Shown here: positions 8,388 through 16,748 of the stretch, in pieces
Position numbering within the stretch: the stretch's first letter is position 1
How the letters are laid out: each line of letters starts with the position of its first letter
From: an uncultured Pelagibacteraceae bacterium
GTDB taxonomy: Bacteria > Pseudomonadota > Alphaproteobacteria > Pelagibacterales > Pelagibacteraceae
Direction: 5' to 3'
Length of the DNA: 40,814 nt
Assembly (NCBI GenBank): GCA_902611815.1
Contig: CACMAZ010000011.1
Coordinates: 1 to 40,814 of the forward strand
Program-made: the position numbers and the translations under genes
Notes under the pieces: generated by a model
What the model saw: only the letters and a program-made list of their open reading frames with translations
Database searches by the model: none
Told to the model about the DNA's origin: nothing

Positions 8388-8786
8388 TTATTTTTTTCTT
8401 ATATAATGCTGTTTAGAAGGAATAACACTTCGAACACCACCTTGGGGATTTTCTACATCGCCCTCTCTTCTTGGAATCACATGTATATGACAGTGAAAAA
8501 TAGATTGACCTGCAACTTTTCCTGAGTTTGTGCCCACATTAAAACCTTTTACAGTTCTATCTTCTGAGATAATTTTTTGTTGTAATCTTTTAATTAAATC
8601 ATCACAAGCTAAAATTTCTTTATCATTTAATTCAAAATAATTTTTTATACATCTTTTGGGTACTACTAATGAATGAAATTTAGTTACTGGATAACTGTCT
8701 TTTGATGCGTAAGCAAGACTATTTTCAAATATCAATTCATTTTTTCGTATTGAACAAAATATACAAGGATTGTTTGGATCTTTCAT
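8388..8786 (-). CDS. HIT family nucleotide-binding protein
   Basis: Histidine-triad protein of 132 aa, likely a nucleoside phosphoramidate or dinucleotide hydrolase. The catalytic triad motif FHCHIHVIPR occurs near residues 98-107. An N-terminal CIFCSI pair typical of zinc-type HIT proteins is present, as is the KFHSLVVPKR strand. It starts 4 nt after the pabC stop on the same strand and is the last gene of the metC-MFS-pabBAC operon. Physiological substrate is unknown for most bacterial members. Confidence 0.9.
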   Translation of the reverse strand: MKDPNNPCIFCSIRKNELIFENSLAYASKDSYPVTKFHSLVVPKRCIKNYFELNDKEILACDDLIKRLQQKIISEDRTVKGFNVGTNSGKVAGQSIFHCHIHVIPRREGDVENPQGGVRSVIPSKQHYIRKK

Positions 8787-8790
8787 TTTA

Positions 8791-9537
8791 TTAATTTAAA
8801 AATTTTAGGTATTTGTTTATTTTCTTATAACCAGCTACACTTTTATTTTTCCATTTATACTGTTTAATTAATTTAACAGGAGTAACACCTTTCCCCGACC
8901 CAATCAGCAAGATTTCATCAAATTTATGTATATCTTTTAAATTTATATCTTTAAAATTTATTTTTACTTTTTTACTTAAATAAGTAATTGTGTTTCCGAC
9001 ATAGCAGTTATTTTTTGGCGAATAATACTTATTATTTCTAATAAGTAATAAATTAGAGGTACAAGTCTCAAGTATTTTCTTTTTGTAAACCAATAATATA
9101 TCTACTTTTGTAGCGTCATAAGAACTTAATTTATTTAAAATGTATTTATATTGGAGATTTTTATATTTAGGATCAATTCTTTTATAACTTACGACTTTTA
9201 ATTCAAAATTATTTGAAGGTTTTAGTTTTTTGCGAATAGAGATAGATATTAATTTTTTTGTTAAGGCAATTCTAAACAAATGGTTATATCTAAAATTATT
9301 TCTTATATTTGCTCTTATTAGAGCTTTTATATTCTCTTCAATATTTTTCGGATAAATCTTATATTTTTTTAAAGACTTAATTAAGTTTATAAAATGATTA
9401 TTAAATAAAACTAATTTACCTGGTTTGCCAACAAGTCTTATCGTCGTGAACACCCCATGGGATCCCCATAAATCCTTAAATTTTGAAATTTTAAGATTAT
9501 TAATATGATAAGATTTTTTTAATAAAAAATTTGCCAT
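8791..9537 (-). CDS. pabC: Class IV aminotransferase fold, likely aminodeoxychorismate lyase
   Basis: Fold-type IV PLP enzyme (248 aa). Visible family marks are the GSHGVFTTIRLV substrate-loop motif near residues 26-37, a Lys in the KYILNKLSSYDATKVD block that would hold PLP, the CTSNLLLIR strand, and a C-terminal IGSGKGVTPV matching the family S-x(2)-G-x(2)-P motif. Being encoded after PabB and PabA homologues, it most likely eliminates pyruvate from aminodeoxychorismate to give 4-aminobenzoate for folate. D-amino acid or branched-chain transaminase activity is a weaker alternative. The first 38 nt overlap the end of pabA, an unusually long overlap, yet the N-terminal residues are needed for the fold. 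Confidence 0.75.
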   Translation of the reverse strand: MANFLLKKSYHINNLKISKFKDLWGSHGVFTTIRLVGKPGKLVLFNNHFINLIKSLKKYKIYPKNIEENIKALIRANIRNNFRYNHLFRIALTKKLISISIRKKLKPSNNFELKVVSYKRIDPKYKNLQYKYILNKLSSYDATKVDILLVYKKKILETCTSNLLLIRNNKYYSPKNNCYVGNTITYLSKKVKINFKDINLKDIHKFDEILLIGSGKGVTPVKLIKQYKWKNKSVAGYKKINKYLKFLN

Positions 9538-10057
9538 TTTCGGTTAAGAATGAGTCTGGATGAAATTGAAATCCATAAACTTTATTTATGTTATCTTCAA
9601 AAGCCATTGGAGTATTTGATTTTGTACAACGCATAGTTATATCAATATTTTTAGATTTAAAGGGCTCATGTAATTTTAATGAATGATATCTTCCAATCTT
9701 AAATATTTTATTATTTTGAAATATTTTACTTTTATTATTTACTCTTACTTTCGATTGATAACCATGATAAATATTGTTCTGTTGTTTGATTGTTCCTCCT
9801 TCATTAAATAAAATTAATTGAAATCCTAAACATATACCTATTATTTTTTTTTTGCCTTTAAATGATTTATATATTTTTGAAGTTTCCGGATAATCTTTCG
9901 GCGAGCCAGGACCAGGAGAAAAAACTATTACATCTGATTTTTTTAATAATTTTAAATTTAAATTAAAATAGTCTGAGCAATATACTTCTTCAAATTCTGA
10001 AAATTGATGAACAACATTCCACGTAAATGAGTCTTGGTGATCTATAATATAAATCAT
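9500..10057 (-). CDS. pabA: Class I glutamine amidotransferase, PabA/TrpG family
   Basis: A 185-aa glutaminase subunit expected to supply ammonia to PabB. The N-terminal IIDHQDSFTWNVV, the GPGSP oxyanion segment near residue 50 and the nucleophile in GICLGFQLI (about residue 76) identify the family. Two catalytic-region residues differ from the usual pattern. CLGHQ is CLGFQ here, and the triad segment HPES reads HPDS (QFHPDSF near residue 168), so the acid is Asp rather than Glu. It overlaps pabB by 4 nt. The neighbourhood favours PabA over anthranilate synthase TrpG, because no other trp gene is present. Confidence 0.8.
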   Translation of the reverse strand: MIYIIDHQDSFTWNVVHQFSEFEEVYCSDYFNLNLKLLKKSDVIVFSPGPGSPKDYPETSKIYKSFKGKKKIIGICLGFQLILFNEGGTIKQQNNIYHGYQSKVRVNNKSKIFQNNKIFKIGRYHSLKLHEPFKSKNIDITMRCTKSNTPMAFEDNINKVYGFQFHPDSFLTENGKFFIKKILSY

Positions 10058-11268
10058 TTAAATAATTCCAATAAAGATTTTGCTTTTATAAAATTTTCAT
10101 TAAATTCCTTTTTAGGAGAACTTTCTAACACAACTCCAGATGCCGCCGATATTTCAGATTTGCTTTTAAAATTTAAAATTGATCTAATTATTATATTAAA
10201 ACGCAAATCTTCATTAAATTTGATAAATCCAAAACTCCCAGTAAATATATTTCTATCCTCTTTTTCTTGGCTATTAAGTAATTCTAAAGTCCTAATTTTT
10301 GGGCAGCCTATTACAGATCCACCTGGCATCATTGATTTAATAATATTAATTAATTTTATTTTTTTTCTTAAATTGCCTTCTATCGTAGTTACGTAATGAA
10401 AAAGGTGTTTATATTCCTCCACGTATTTTTTTTTCGTTATCCTTACAGTTCCTGGTTTACAAATTCTTGATAAATCATTTCTTTCCATGTCAACGATCAT
10501 ATTATGTTCTTTTGTTTCTTTATTGTTATTTTTAAAAAAAATAAGTGCTTTTGATTTATTTAGCTTTGTTTTTTTTTTTAAGGTTCCAGCTATTGGTTTT
10601 GTTTTTAATTTTAAGCCTTTTTTTTCGATTAATGTTTCTGGGGAACAGCTAACAATTGAATAGTTTTTGTCTCTTATCATAAAAGATTCAGGTGATGAGT
10701 TTACTTTCATTAACTTCCAGAAAAAATTAACTGGGTTAATTACTGAATTATTTTTGTATTTTGTGCAAATTTTAATTTGGTAAGTTTCACCTTGTTTAAT
10801 TTTTTTTGAAAACAGATCGAAAATTCTTTTATATTTATTGAAATCAGTATTTATTTTAAAAGGACTTAGAATCTTAGTTGGATTGAATTTATTATTAAAT
10901 TTATTTTGTTTTATATTTGACGAGATTTTGACTTTATCAGATATTGTAATTACAGTCTCTGGTTTATAAAAAATTCCTTTATAAAAATTAGTTTTTTTCT
11001 GATTTTTTAATCTTATGTTTAATAGATTACATAATATTTCATATCCAAAAAAACCTATAAATAAATCCTGCTCTTTTTTATATTTTTTATTTGAAAAACT
11101 ATTTAAAAAACTTTTTATGTTTGAATTATTAAGTATTATTTTTTTTGAAAAATCTGTAAATATTTTATACTTATTTCCAAATTTATAAATAATCATTGGT
11201 TTATCGGATTGATATAGTTTTTCCAGATAAGGACTAAATTTTAATTTATGCTTTTTGTAATCTTTCAA
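10054..11268 (-). CDS. pabB: Chorismate-binding enzyme, aminodeoxychorismate synthase component I-like
   Basis: A 404-aa chorismate-utilising enzyme. The signature blocks are GETYQIKICT, SPESFMI, SCSPETLI, KTKPIAGTLKKK, EHNMIVDMERNDL and MPGGSVIGCPKIRTLELL, with TGSFGFI at the end. The PGGSVIGCPK segment and the PabA/PabC partners favour aminodeoxychorismate synthase over anthranilate synthase. However, the active-site motif reads PIAGT, whereas E. coli PabB has PIKGT with a covalent Lys; some PabB proteins are known to carry Ala there. The protein is very Lys/Asn-rich. It overlaps the MFS gene upstream by 23 nt and pabA downstream by 4 nt. Confidence 0.8.
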   Translation of the reverse strand: MKDYKKHKLKFSPYLEKLYQSDKPMIIYKFGNKYKIFTDFSKKIILNNSNIKSFLNSFSNKKYKKEQDLFIGFFGYEILCNLLNIRLKNQKKTNFYKGIFYKPETVITISDKVKISSNIKQNKFNNKFNPTKILSPFKINTDFNKYKRIFDLFSKKIKQGETYQIKICTKYKNNSVINPVNFFWKLMKVNSSPESFMIRDKNYSIVSCSPETLIEKKGLKLKTKPIAGTLKKKTKLNKSKALIFFKNNNKETKEHNMIVDMERNDLSRICKPGTVRITKKKYVEEYKHLFHYVTTIEGNLRKKIKLINIIKSMMPGGSVIGCPKIRTLELLNSQEKEDRNIFTGSFGFIKFNEDLRFNIIIRSILNFKSKSEISAASGVVLESSPKKEFNENFIKAKSLLELFK

Positions 11269-12463
11269 TAGCTTGCTCTTTAATTGGTAAGTGTATTAAA
11301 CCTGCAAAAATTGATAATGCAATTGCCAAATACCACGCATAGTCATAAGAGCCATACAAATCATAAAATAATCCGCCTAGATAAGCTCCAAAGAATGAGC
11401 CAATTTGATGGCTTAAAAAAACTAATCCATACAATAATCCTAGATACTTTGTTCCAAAAATATGTGCAACAATCCCACTGGTTGCAGGAACAGTTGATAA
11501 CCACAAAATACCAAAGCTTGCACCAAAAAAAATAGAACCTAAAGTGCTAGGAGGTAAGAAAATAAACAAACATATTGAAACACCTCTTAAGAAATAAATT
11601 ATACTTAAAATTGTTTTCTTTTTTCTTTTTGTACAAAGATATCCACTCATAAGTGATCCAAAGATATTAAATAATCCTATTAAGGATAATATCATTGCAG
11701 CAGTCCAATCCTCTAGGCCTCTATCAATTACATATTTTGGAACGTGAGTTCCAACCAATGTAATATGAAAACCACAAACAAAAAAGCCAGACAAAAGTAA
11801 TAAATAACTTTTATATCTAAAAGCTTCACTTAAAGCCTCTATAGTTGATTGACTGCCTCCATCTTTTACTTCATTTATTTGAGGTGAACGAACAAAAAAA
11901 GATATCAGAAAACCTAAAGATAAAAACAACATAAAATAAAATAATGTTTGCACCCATCCGTAATTTCCAAGCGAATAATTTGTAAATAATGGCGATAAAA
12001 AATATCCAAATGATCCTACTGCCGTTACAATACTCATCGCAATAGTTCTATTTGATAATGGAAAATGCTTACCGACAATCGACATTGGTATGCTAATTGC
12101 TGTTCCACCGCAACCAATCCCAACGAGGACACCTAACCAAATTTGAAAGTAAATTCCTGTATTAGGACCATTGTACAAAAAGTAAATACCAATAATGTAA
12201 AACACAAAAGCTAAAGATATTGCTTTGTATCCACCATATTTATCAGCAATTGCTCCAAAAATTGGGCCAGATAAACCCCAACCTAACATTTGAATACCAA
12301 TAGCTAAACCAAATTCAGTATTAGTAATTCCTAAATCTGCATTAAAGTCCATGAAGAACATGCCAAACACTTGTCTTACACTTAAAGATATAAAAACTAC
12401 AAGTGATGCTGCAATTAATGTAACTAATGCTAAATTACTTTTTATGAACTTTTCTGAGCTCAT
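11246..12463 (-). CDS. Major facilitator superfamily transporter
   Basis: A 405-aa inner-membrane carrier with about 12 hydrophobic helices. The MFS A-motif is visible in the helix 2-3 loop (GPIFGAIADKYGG, near residue 65), and a weaker repeat KRKKK follows helix 8. The overall pattern (FISLSVRQVFGMFFMDFN at the N-terminus) is like monocarboxylate/oxalate-formate antiporter-type MFS proteins. The substrate cannot be read from sequence. It overlaps metC by 4 nt and pabB by 23 nt, so it is embedded in the same operon. Confidence 0.9.
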   Translation of the reverse strand: MSSEKFIKSNLALVTLIAASLVVFISLSVRQVFGMFFMDFNADLGITNTEFGLAIGIQMLGWGLSGPIFGAIADKYGGYKAISLAFVFYIIGIYFLYNGPNTGIYFQIWLGVLVGIGCGGTAISIPMSIVGKHFPLSNRTIAMSIVTAVGSFGYFLSPLFTNYSLGNYGWVQTLFYFMLFLSLGFLISFFVRSPQINEVKDGGSQSTIEALSEAFRYKSYLLLLSGFFVCGFHITLVGTHVPKYVIDRGLEDWTAAMILSLIGLFNIFGSLMSGYLCTKRKKKTILSIIYFLRGVSICLFIFLPPSTLGSIFFGASFGILWLSTVPATSGIVAHIFGTKYLGLLYGLVFLSHQIGSFFGAYLGGLFYDLYGSYDYAWYLAIALSIFAGLIHLPIKEQAIERLQKA

Positions 12464-13635
12464 TTAATAAATTTTAATGAACTTTTTAAATCATTGATTA
12501 AATCTTTAGGATCTTCGAGGCCAATATGTAATCTTACAATGTGCTCATCATTAGATAAATTCAAATATTTTCTTTTTCCTTGTTCTTTAACTTTTTGGTG
12601 TAATGCTAAACTTTCAAAACCTCCCCAACTATATCCATAACCAAACAATTTTAGAGAGTTAACAAATCTATCTATAGAATTGATATTTTTTGATTTTATT
12701 TTAAGGCCCATTAGACCAGAGGAACCTTTATAATATTTTTTCCACATCTTGTAGTCATTTGTCCCTTTTTTATAAGGATACAAAACTGTAATCTTTTTAT
12801 GTTTACTTAAAAAGGAGGCAATTTTTTTAGTATTTAATTCGTGTCTATCTAATCTCGTATCTAAAGTTCTAAGACCTCTAATTATTAAATAAGCGTCATC
12901 TGGTCCCATTCTTAAACCAGAAATTTTTTCTGCTTTTTGAACAAATTTAAATACTCTCTTATTGACTGCTAAACTTCCCCCCATTACATCTGAATGTCCA
13001 GAATAATACTTGGTTGCTGAAACAATGGCCATATCAAATCCTAACTTAATAGGTTTTAGAAAATACGGTGTTCCCCATGTATTATCCATAGCTGTAAAAA
13101 TTTTATTTTTTTTAGCAATAGAAATTATTTTTGAAAGATCTTGAAATTCAAATGTGTTACTGCCTGGATTTTCAACAAATATAAGCTTTGTTTTTTTTGT
13201 TATATTATTTTTTAATGTGGATAAATCTCTTGGATTATAAAATATGGCCTTAATATTAAAATCTTTAAAAAAATCATGAGTTAATATTCTCGTAGGACTG
13301 TATACTGGATCAGAAACTAGAATTTCGTCACCAGGTCTTAGAATACTAAACATTGCAAGAAAAACGGAACCAAAACCAGTTGGTGTTAGGAATACATGAT
13401 ATGATTCCTCTAATTTTGTTAAAATTTTTGATAATGCGTGTGTTGTCGAAGTTCCTTGCCTTCCATAATCAAAATGGCCTCCTGTAGGATCTTTTAAGTG
13501 TTTTTTTTGAGTTTTTCTAATGTCATTAAGAGACTTAAACAATATTGTAGATGCTCTGACAACTGGAGGATTTACAGACTGATTATAGAAATCTTTAGCT
13601 GTATGTTTTAAAAAAGTTTTGAATGAATAATCCAT
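12460..13635 (-). CDS. metC: Cys/Met metabolism PLP enzyme, likely cystathionine beta-lyase
   Basis: PLP-dependent enzyme of the Cys/Met metabolism family (391 aa from ATG at 13635). The cofactor Lys lies in IVSATKYYSGHSDVMGG, with upstream AMDNTWGTP supplying the PLP-binding Asp, and SVNPPVVRAST at the N-terminus. Cystathionine beta-lyase (cystathionine to homocysteine, pyruvate and ammonia) is most likely. The frame stays open to 13731, but that extra 32-residue hydrophobic stretch overlaps the promoter and start of the divergent 27-aa gene, so 13635 is preferred. It is the first gene of the metC-MFS-pabBAC-HIT operon. Confidence 0.8.
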   Translation of the reverse strand: MDYSFKTFLKHTAKDFYNQSVNPPVVRASTILFKSLNDIRKTQKKHLKDPTGGHFDYGRQGTSTTHALSKILTKLEESYHVFLTPTGFGSVFLAMFSILRPGDEILVSDPVYSPTRILTHDFFKDFNIKAIFYNPRDLSTLKNNITKKTKLIFVENPGSNTFEFQDLSKIISIAKKNKIFTAMDNTWGTPYFLKPIKLGFDMAIVSATKYYSGHSDVMGGSLAVNKRVFKFVQKAEKISGLRMGPDDAYLIIRGLRTLDTRLDRHELNTKKIASFLSKHKKITVLYPYKKGTNDYKMWKKYYKGSSGLMGLKIKSKNINSIDRFVNSLKLFGYGYSWGGFESLALHQKVKEQGKRKYLNLSNDEHIVRLHIGLEDPKDLINDLKSSLKFIK

Positions 13636-13642
13636 AAAAAAT

Positions 13643-13671
13643 TTGATAACTAAATATGACAATGCTATATC
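13643..13671 (+). promoter_or_regulatory. Sigma-70 type promoter for the 27-aa basic peptide gene
   Basis: TTGATA (13643-13648) and TATATC (13666-13671) are separated by exactly 17 bp. The TG dinucleotide of an extended -10 lies one base upstream of the -10 box. The predicted start near 13678 is about 33 nt ahead of the ATG at 13711. This is the best-formed promoter visible in the window and lies just ahead of a strong ribosome binding site. Confidence 0.5.
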
Positions 13672-13710
13672 CCACATATAAGTCAATAAAATAATAAAAG
13701 GAGAAAACTT

Positions 13711-13794
13711 ATGGGATACCCAAAGAAACATCGTGGTAGAAGAAAGATGGGGTCAAAAAAAAGAAGAGCTAGAAAAAAAAATAAGAAAAAATAA
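13711..13794 (+). CDS. Very basic 27-aa peptide, possible ribosome- or RNA-associated protein
   Basis: ATG at 13711 is preceded by AAAAGGAGAAAACTT, the clearest Shine-Dalgarno sequence around, and by a good promoter. The 27 codons contain 18 Lys or Arg: the peptide opens MGYPKKHRGRRK and continues MGSKKRRARKK, with no acidic residue. Such a peptide would bind RNA or DNA. The pattern is reminiscent of the short mS38-like (AURKAIP1/COX24 domain) ribosomal peptides or of bTHX, but the similarity is only in composition and a GRRKMGSKKRR-like core. It sits 11 nt upstream of a membrane protein gene on the same strand, with which it may be co-transcribed. Confidence 0.6.
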   Translation: MGYPKKHRGRRKMGSKKRRARKKNKKK

Positions 13795-13805
13795 ATCTAC
13801 TCAAA

Positions 13806-14495
13806 ATGGATACCATAAATAAAGTTAAATCCATAAGTATATGGATTTTTATAGTTCCTTTCTTCGCGATTAATACTTGTCTGATATTAATCACCAACTT
13901 TCACGAATTGTTTCCAAACAAAGAACATATAATACATAATACAATTCCGTATATTGATGGAGGTGCATCAATAAGCAGGACTGCAAGAGTTTTTCCAACA
14001 TACTTAATTTTTAAACCTGCTATGTTTTTAACAGCGTACTTATTGATAAGATATTGGCTGTATATTAAAAAAATTATTTTGAACATTCATGGAGAGCATA
14101 AAAATTTAAGAAAAATTTTAATATTTGGTATAGGTTCAGCTATTTGTTTAGTCATTCATTCAATATTTTTAGGTATAAAATTTGACTACGATCTCTATAA
14201 ATTATTCAGAAGAGTAATAATGTTAGTTTTTATTATTTTTGAAGTAGTAGCCCAAGCTTATTTAGTGATTACCTTATACTCAATCAAAAATAAATTATTA
14301 GATTATATAAACTTAAAATTTCTTAAATTAAAAGCTATCCTGGTATCATTTTTAATATTTGTAATGATAATTAGTATTCCAATTGTAAGTATGCCAGGTA
14401 ACAAACACGTTAAGCATGCTTTAGAGTGGGACTTCTTTCTAGGTGTTATATTGTTTTACGTGCTGACTTTTTTTATGTGGAAGAAACAGAATTAA
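13806..14495 (+). CDS. Polytopic membrane protein, possibly Frag1/DRAM/Sfk1-like
   Basis: A 229-aa protein with six predicted transmembrane helices (near residues 9-31, 68-85, 104-125, 138-158, 175-195 and 208-225). A conserved-looking extracytoplasmic loop YIDGGASISRTARVFPTY follows helix 1. The loop DGGxSISxTxRxxP and the late HALEWDFF segment resemble the Frag1/DRAM/Sfk1 membrane family, a tentative match. No catalytic motif is evident. It follows the 27-aa basic gene closely and its stop abuts the convergent mnmA stop. Confidence 0.75.
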   Translation: MDTINKVKSISIWIFIVPFFAINTCLILITNFHELFPNKEHIIHNTIPYIDGGASISRTARVFPTYLIFKPAMFLTAYLLIRYWLYIKKIILNIHGEHKNLRKILIFGIGSAICLVIHSIFLGIKFDYDLYKLFRRVIMLVFIIFEVVAQAYLVITLYSIKNKLLDYINLKFLKLKAILVSFLIFVMIISIPIVSMPGNKHVKHALEWDFFLGVILFYVLTFFMWKKQN

Positions 14496-15611
14496 CTATT
14501 TAGTAATCCATCCTCCGCCAAGAACTCTATCTCCATATTTATCTTTTTGATAAAAAACACATGCTTGGCCTGGTGAAATGCCATATTCATCTTCTAGTAG
14601 TGTTAAAGATATTTTGCCATTATCTAAATTTAATTTAGATTTTAAAAGTTTGCCTGTAGATCTTACTTTTACAAAAATATTTTTATCAAAATATTTCTTA
14701 TCAGCTAAAAGATTTAAGTTTTTTAAATTAATATTTTTTTTTATCAATTCTTTTTTTTCACCAACAATTATCTCATTCTTATTAGCATTTATATCAATTA
14801 CATATAGAGGTTCTTTTGCTGCGATTTTAATTCCTCTTCTTTGACCAATAGTAAAGTTTACCACCCCATCATGTACTCCTAGGACTTTACCTAAAGAATT
14901 TTTTATATTCCCTTTTTTAAATGCATCAGGTCTAAATTTTTGAATAACCGACACATAATCACCATTTGGCACAAAGCAAATATCTTGGCTATCAGGTTTA
15001 TCTGCAACATTTAATTGAAGTTTTTGTGCTATTTCTCTAGTTTCTTTTTTTAGCAAATTTCCTAGAGGAAATCTTAAAAAATTTAATTGATCTCTAGTAG
15101 TGTTGAATAAAAAGTAACTTTGGTCTCTGTTTGTATCAATGGCTCTATACATTTCCGTTTGATTATCTTTTGTTATACTTTTAACATAATGGCCAGTAAC
15201 TAAAGCATCTGCTTTGATATTTAACGACTCTTGAAATAAATCATTAAATTTTACAGTCTTATTACATTGAACACATGGAATAGGAGTTTCTCCTTTTAGA
15301 TAGCTGTCTACAAAGTTGTCTATTACGCCCTCCTTAAACTTATTTTGATAATACAAAATTTTGTGTTCAATATTTAATTTGTTAGCTACCCTTTTCGCAT
15401 CAAATATATCTTGACCTGAGCAACAAGTTTTTGAAGCAGCTACCTCTTTATTATCATCATATAACTTCAGTGTGATCCCAATTACGTTATAACCCTCCTT
15501 TTTCATCATACCTGCAACTGTAGAAGAGTCTACCCCACCTGACATTGCAACAACTACAGTTGTATCTTTTGGGCTCTTTTCAAATCCAAGAGAGTTTAAA
15601 ATATTTTTCAT
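14496..15611 (-). CDS. mnmA: tRNA-specific 2-thiouridylase MnmA
   Basis: Adds sulfur to U34 of tRNAs for Lys, Glu and Gln, using persulfide sulfur and ATP. The PP-loop [18 protein letters not shown] is near residues 20-37. The first catalytic Cys is in [11 protein letters not shown] near residue 106, and the second is in [13 protein letters not shown] near residue 205. The C-terminal beta-barrel ends in GGGWITK. At 371 aa it has normal length. It is monocistronic between a convergent membrane protein gene and the divergent DUF3553 gene. Confidence 0.97.
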   Translation of the reverse strand: MKNILNSLGFEKSPKDTTVVVAMSGGVDSSTVAGMMKKEGYNVIGITLKLYDDNKEVAASKTCCSGQDIFDAKRVANKLNIEHKILYYQNKFKEGVIDNFVDSYLKGETPIPCVQCNKTVKFNDLFQESLNIKADALVTGHYVKSITKDNQTEMYRAIDTNRDQSYFLFNTTRDQLNFLRFPLGNLLKKETREIAQKLQLNVADKPDSQDICFVPNGDYVSVIQKFRPDAFKKGNIKNSLGKVLGVHDGVVNFTIGQRRGIKIAAKEPLYVIDINANKNEIIVGEKKELIKKNINLKNLNLLADKKYFDKNIFVKVRSTGKLLKSKLNLDNGKISLTLLEDEYGISPGQACVFYQKDKYGDRVLGGGWITK

Positions 15612-15653
15612 AAATTTGGAAATTATACTTTTTTCTATTATAAGTTAAACTAT

Positions 15654-15833
15654 ATGATTTTAGATTTTGAGCCAGGTGACAAAGTAGTTAATCCTAAACA
15701 AAAAGACTGGGGAATCGGGCAAGTACAATCTATTATCAAAGGGAAAGTCACAGTTAATTTTGAAAATGTAGGTAAAAAAGTAATAAATTCAAATATAGTT
15801 GAGTTAACTAAATTAAAATCAAATGGACGATAA
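15654..15833 (+). CDS. DUF3553 family small protein
   Basis: A 59-aa protein from ATG 15654 to TAA 15831-15833. The sequence FEPGDKVVNPKQKDWGIGQV followed by VNFENVGKKVI matches the DUF3553 pattern, a short beta-rich domain with a P-x-W-G-x-G-x-V core found in alphaproteobacteria and at the end of some UvrD-type helicases. Molecular role is not established; a nucleic-acid-interaction role is often suspected. It overlaps the cysQ start by 11 nt, so the two are translationally coupled. Confidence 0.75.
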   Translation: MILDFEPGDKVVNPKQKDWGIGQVQSIIKGKVTVNFENVGKKVINSNIVELTKLKSNGR

Positions 15834-16605
15834 ATTAAAAAAAAAAATAATTTATGAATTAATCAAAACTTTTATTAATGCTGGAGATATTGCTCTTGAA
15901 TTAAGAGAGAAGGGTTTAAAGAAAATTATAAAGGATGATAATACTCCTGTTACTAATGGAGATTTAGAGGTCAATAAAATAATAACTAATAAACTAAAGG
16001 AAATAACTCCTGAAATTCCTATTGTTTCAGAGGAAGTAACCGACAATAAGGACTCTAATAATCTATCAACTTTTTGGTTGATAGATCCAATAGATGGAAC
16101 ATATGACTATTTAAATAATAAAGAAGAATTTACTTTAAACGCTGGTTTAATTATTAATAAAAAACCTGATATAGCGATTATTAATGCACCGGCAAAAAAA
16201 AGATTATTTTATACTTTTGGTGTCAATAATAGTTTTGAGTTAAAAGATAAATTAGAAACGAAATTAGATTCTGGTGCTAATTCTAAAAATAAAGAACTAA
16301 GTGCTCTTGTTTACTCTGATAATATTAAAGGAGAAATAAAAGACATTCACAATAACTATAACATAAAAAAAATAACAAAAATGAAAAGTTCTTATAAGTT
16401 TTGTGTTATTGCCTCTGGAGAGTTTGACTTATATGTTGCAGACCCTAGAGCTTCTGAATGGGATATAGCAGCAGGTGATGCAATATTAAGAAATGCCGGA
16501 GGTTCATTAAAAGACATGAATGGAAATGAAATATTTTATGGAAAAAAGGATTTTAAAAATCCAAGTTTAGTAGTAAAAAGTGCAAGATTGCTAAATAATG
16601 AGTGA
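15823..16605 (+). CDS. cysQ: 3'(2'),5'-bisphosphate nucleotidase CysQ
   Basis: Mg-dependent phosphatase of the inositol monophosphatase family (260 aa). It removes the 3'-phosphate from PAP (and possibly PAPS), the by-product of sulfotransfer and acyl-carrier-protein maturation. The metal ligands are visible in PIVSEEV near residue 66, the WLIDPIDGTYDY motif near residues 86-97 and the C-terminal SEWDIAAGDAILRNAGG. The start at 15823 overlaps the DUF3553 gene by 11 nt. A plain inositol monophosphatase is possible, but the early helix ending AGDIALELREKG is CysQ-like. Confidence 0.88.
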   Translation: MDDKLKKKIIYELIKTFINAGDIALELREKGLKKIIKDDNTPVTNGDLEVNKIITNKLKEITPEIPIVSEEVTDNKDSNNLSTFWLIDPIDGTYDYLNNKEEFTLNAGLIINKKPDIAIINAPAKKRLFYTFGVNNSFELKDKLETKLDSGANSKNKELSALVYSDNIKGEIKDIHNNYNIKKITKMKSSYKFCVIASGEFDLYVADPRASEWDIAAGDAILRNAGGSLKDMNGNEIFYGKKDFKNPSLVVKSARLLNNE

Positions 16606-16748
16606 ACAACTTAGAGTTATCTTAATTATAATTGTTAGCGTATCAATTTTTTGGCTTAATTGTCTTTGTAATAGTTAAAAATTTTATTAAATCAAAAATT
16701 GATTATTATTTAATAGAAAAAAATAAGAAAGCTAAAAAAGACGAGTGA
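16598..16748 (+). pseudogene. Small membrane protein gene split by a homopolymer frameshift
   Basis: ATG at 16598 overlaps the cysQ stop (ATGAGTGA). The frame encodes MSEQLRVILIIIVSVSIFW and ends early at 16676-16678. Another frame continues with FGLIVFVIVKNFIKSK and a charged Lys-rich tail to TGA at 16746-16748. Removing one T from the six-T run at about 16656-16661 would fuse them into a normal 49-aa single-pass membrane protein. So this is either a real frameshift, a slippage site, or a sequence error in a homopolymer. The far end overlaps the convergent recX stop by 17 bp. Confidence 0.5.

Noticed and set aside
13636..13731. N-terminal extension of metC by 32 hydrophobic residues
   Set aside because: It overlaps the promoter and start of the divergent 27-aa gene, and the family domain begins at the ATG at 13635.
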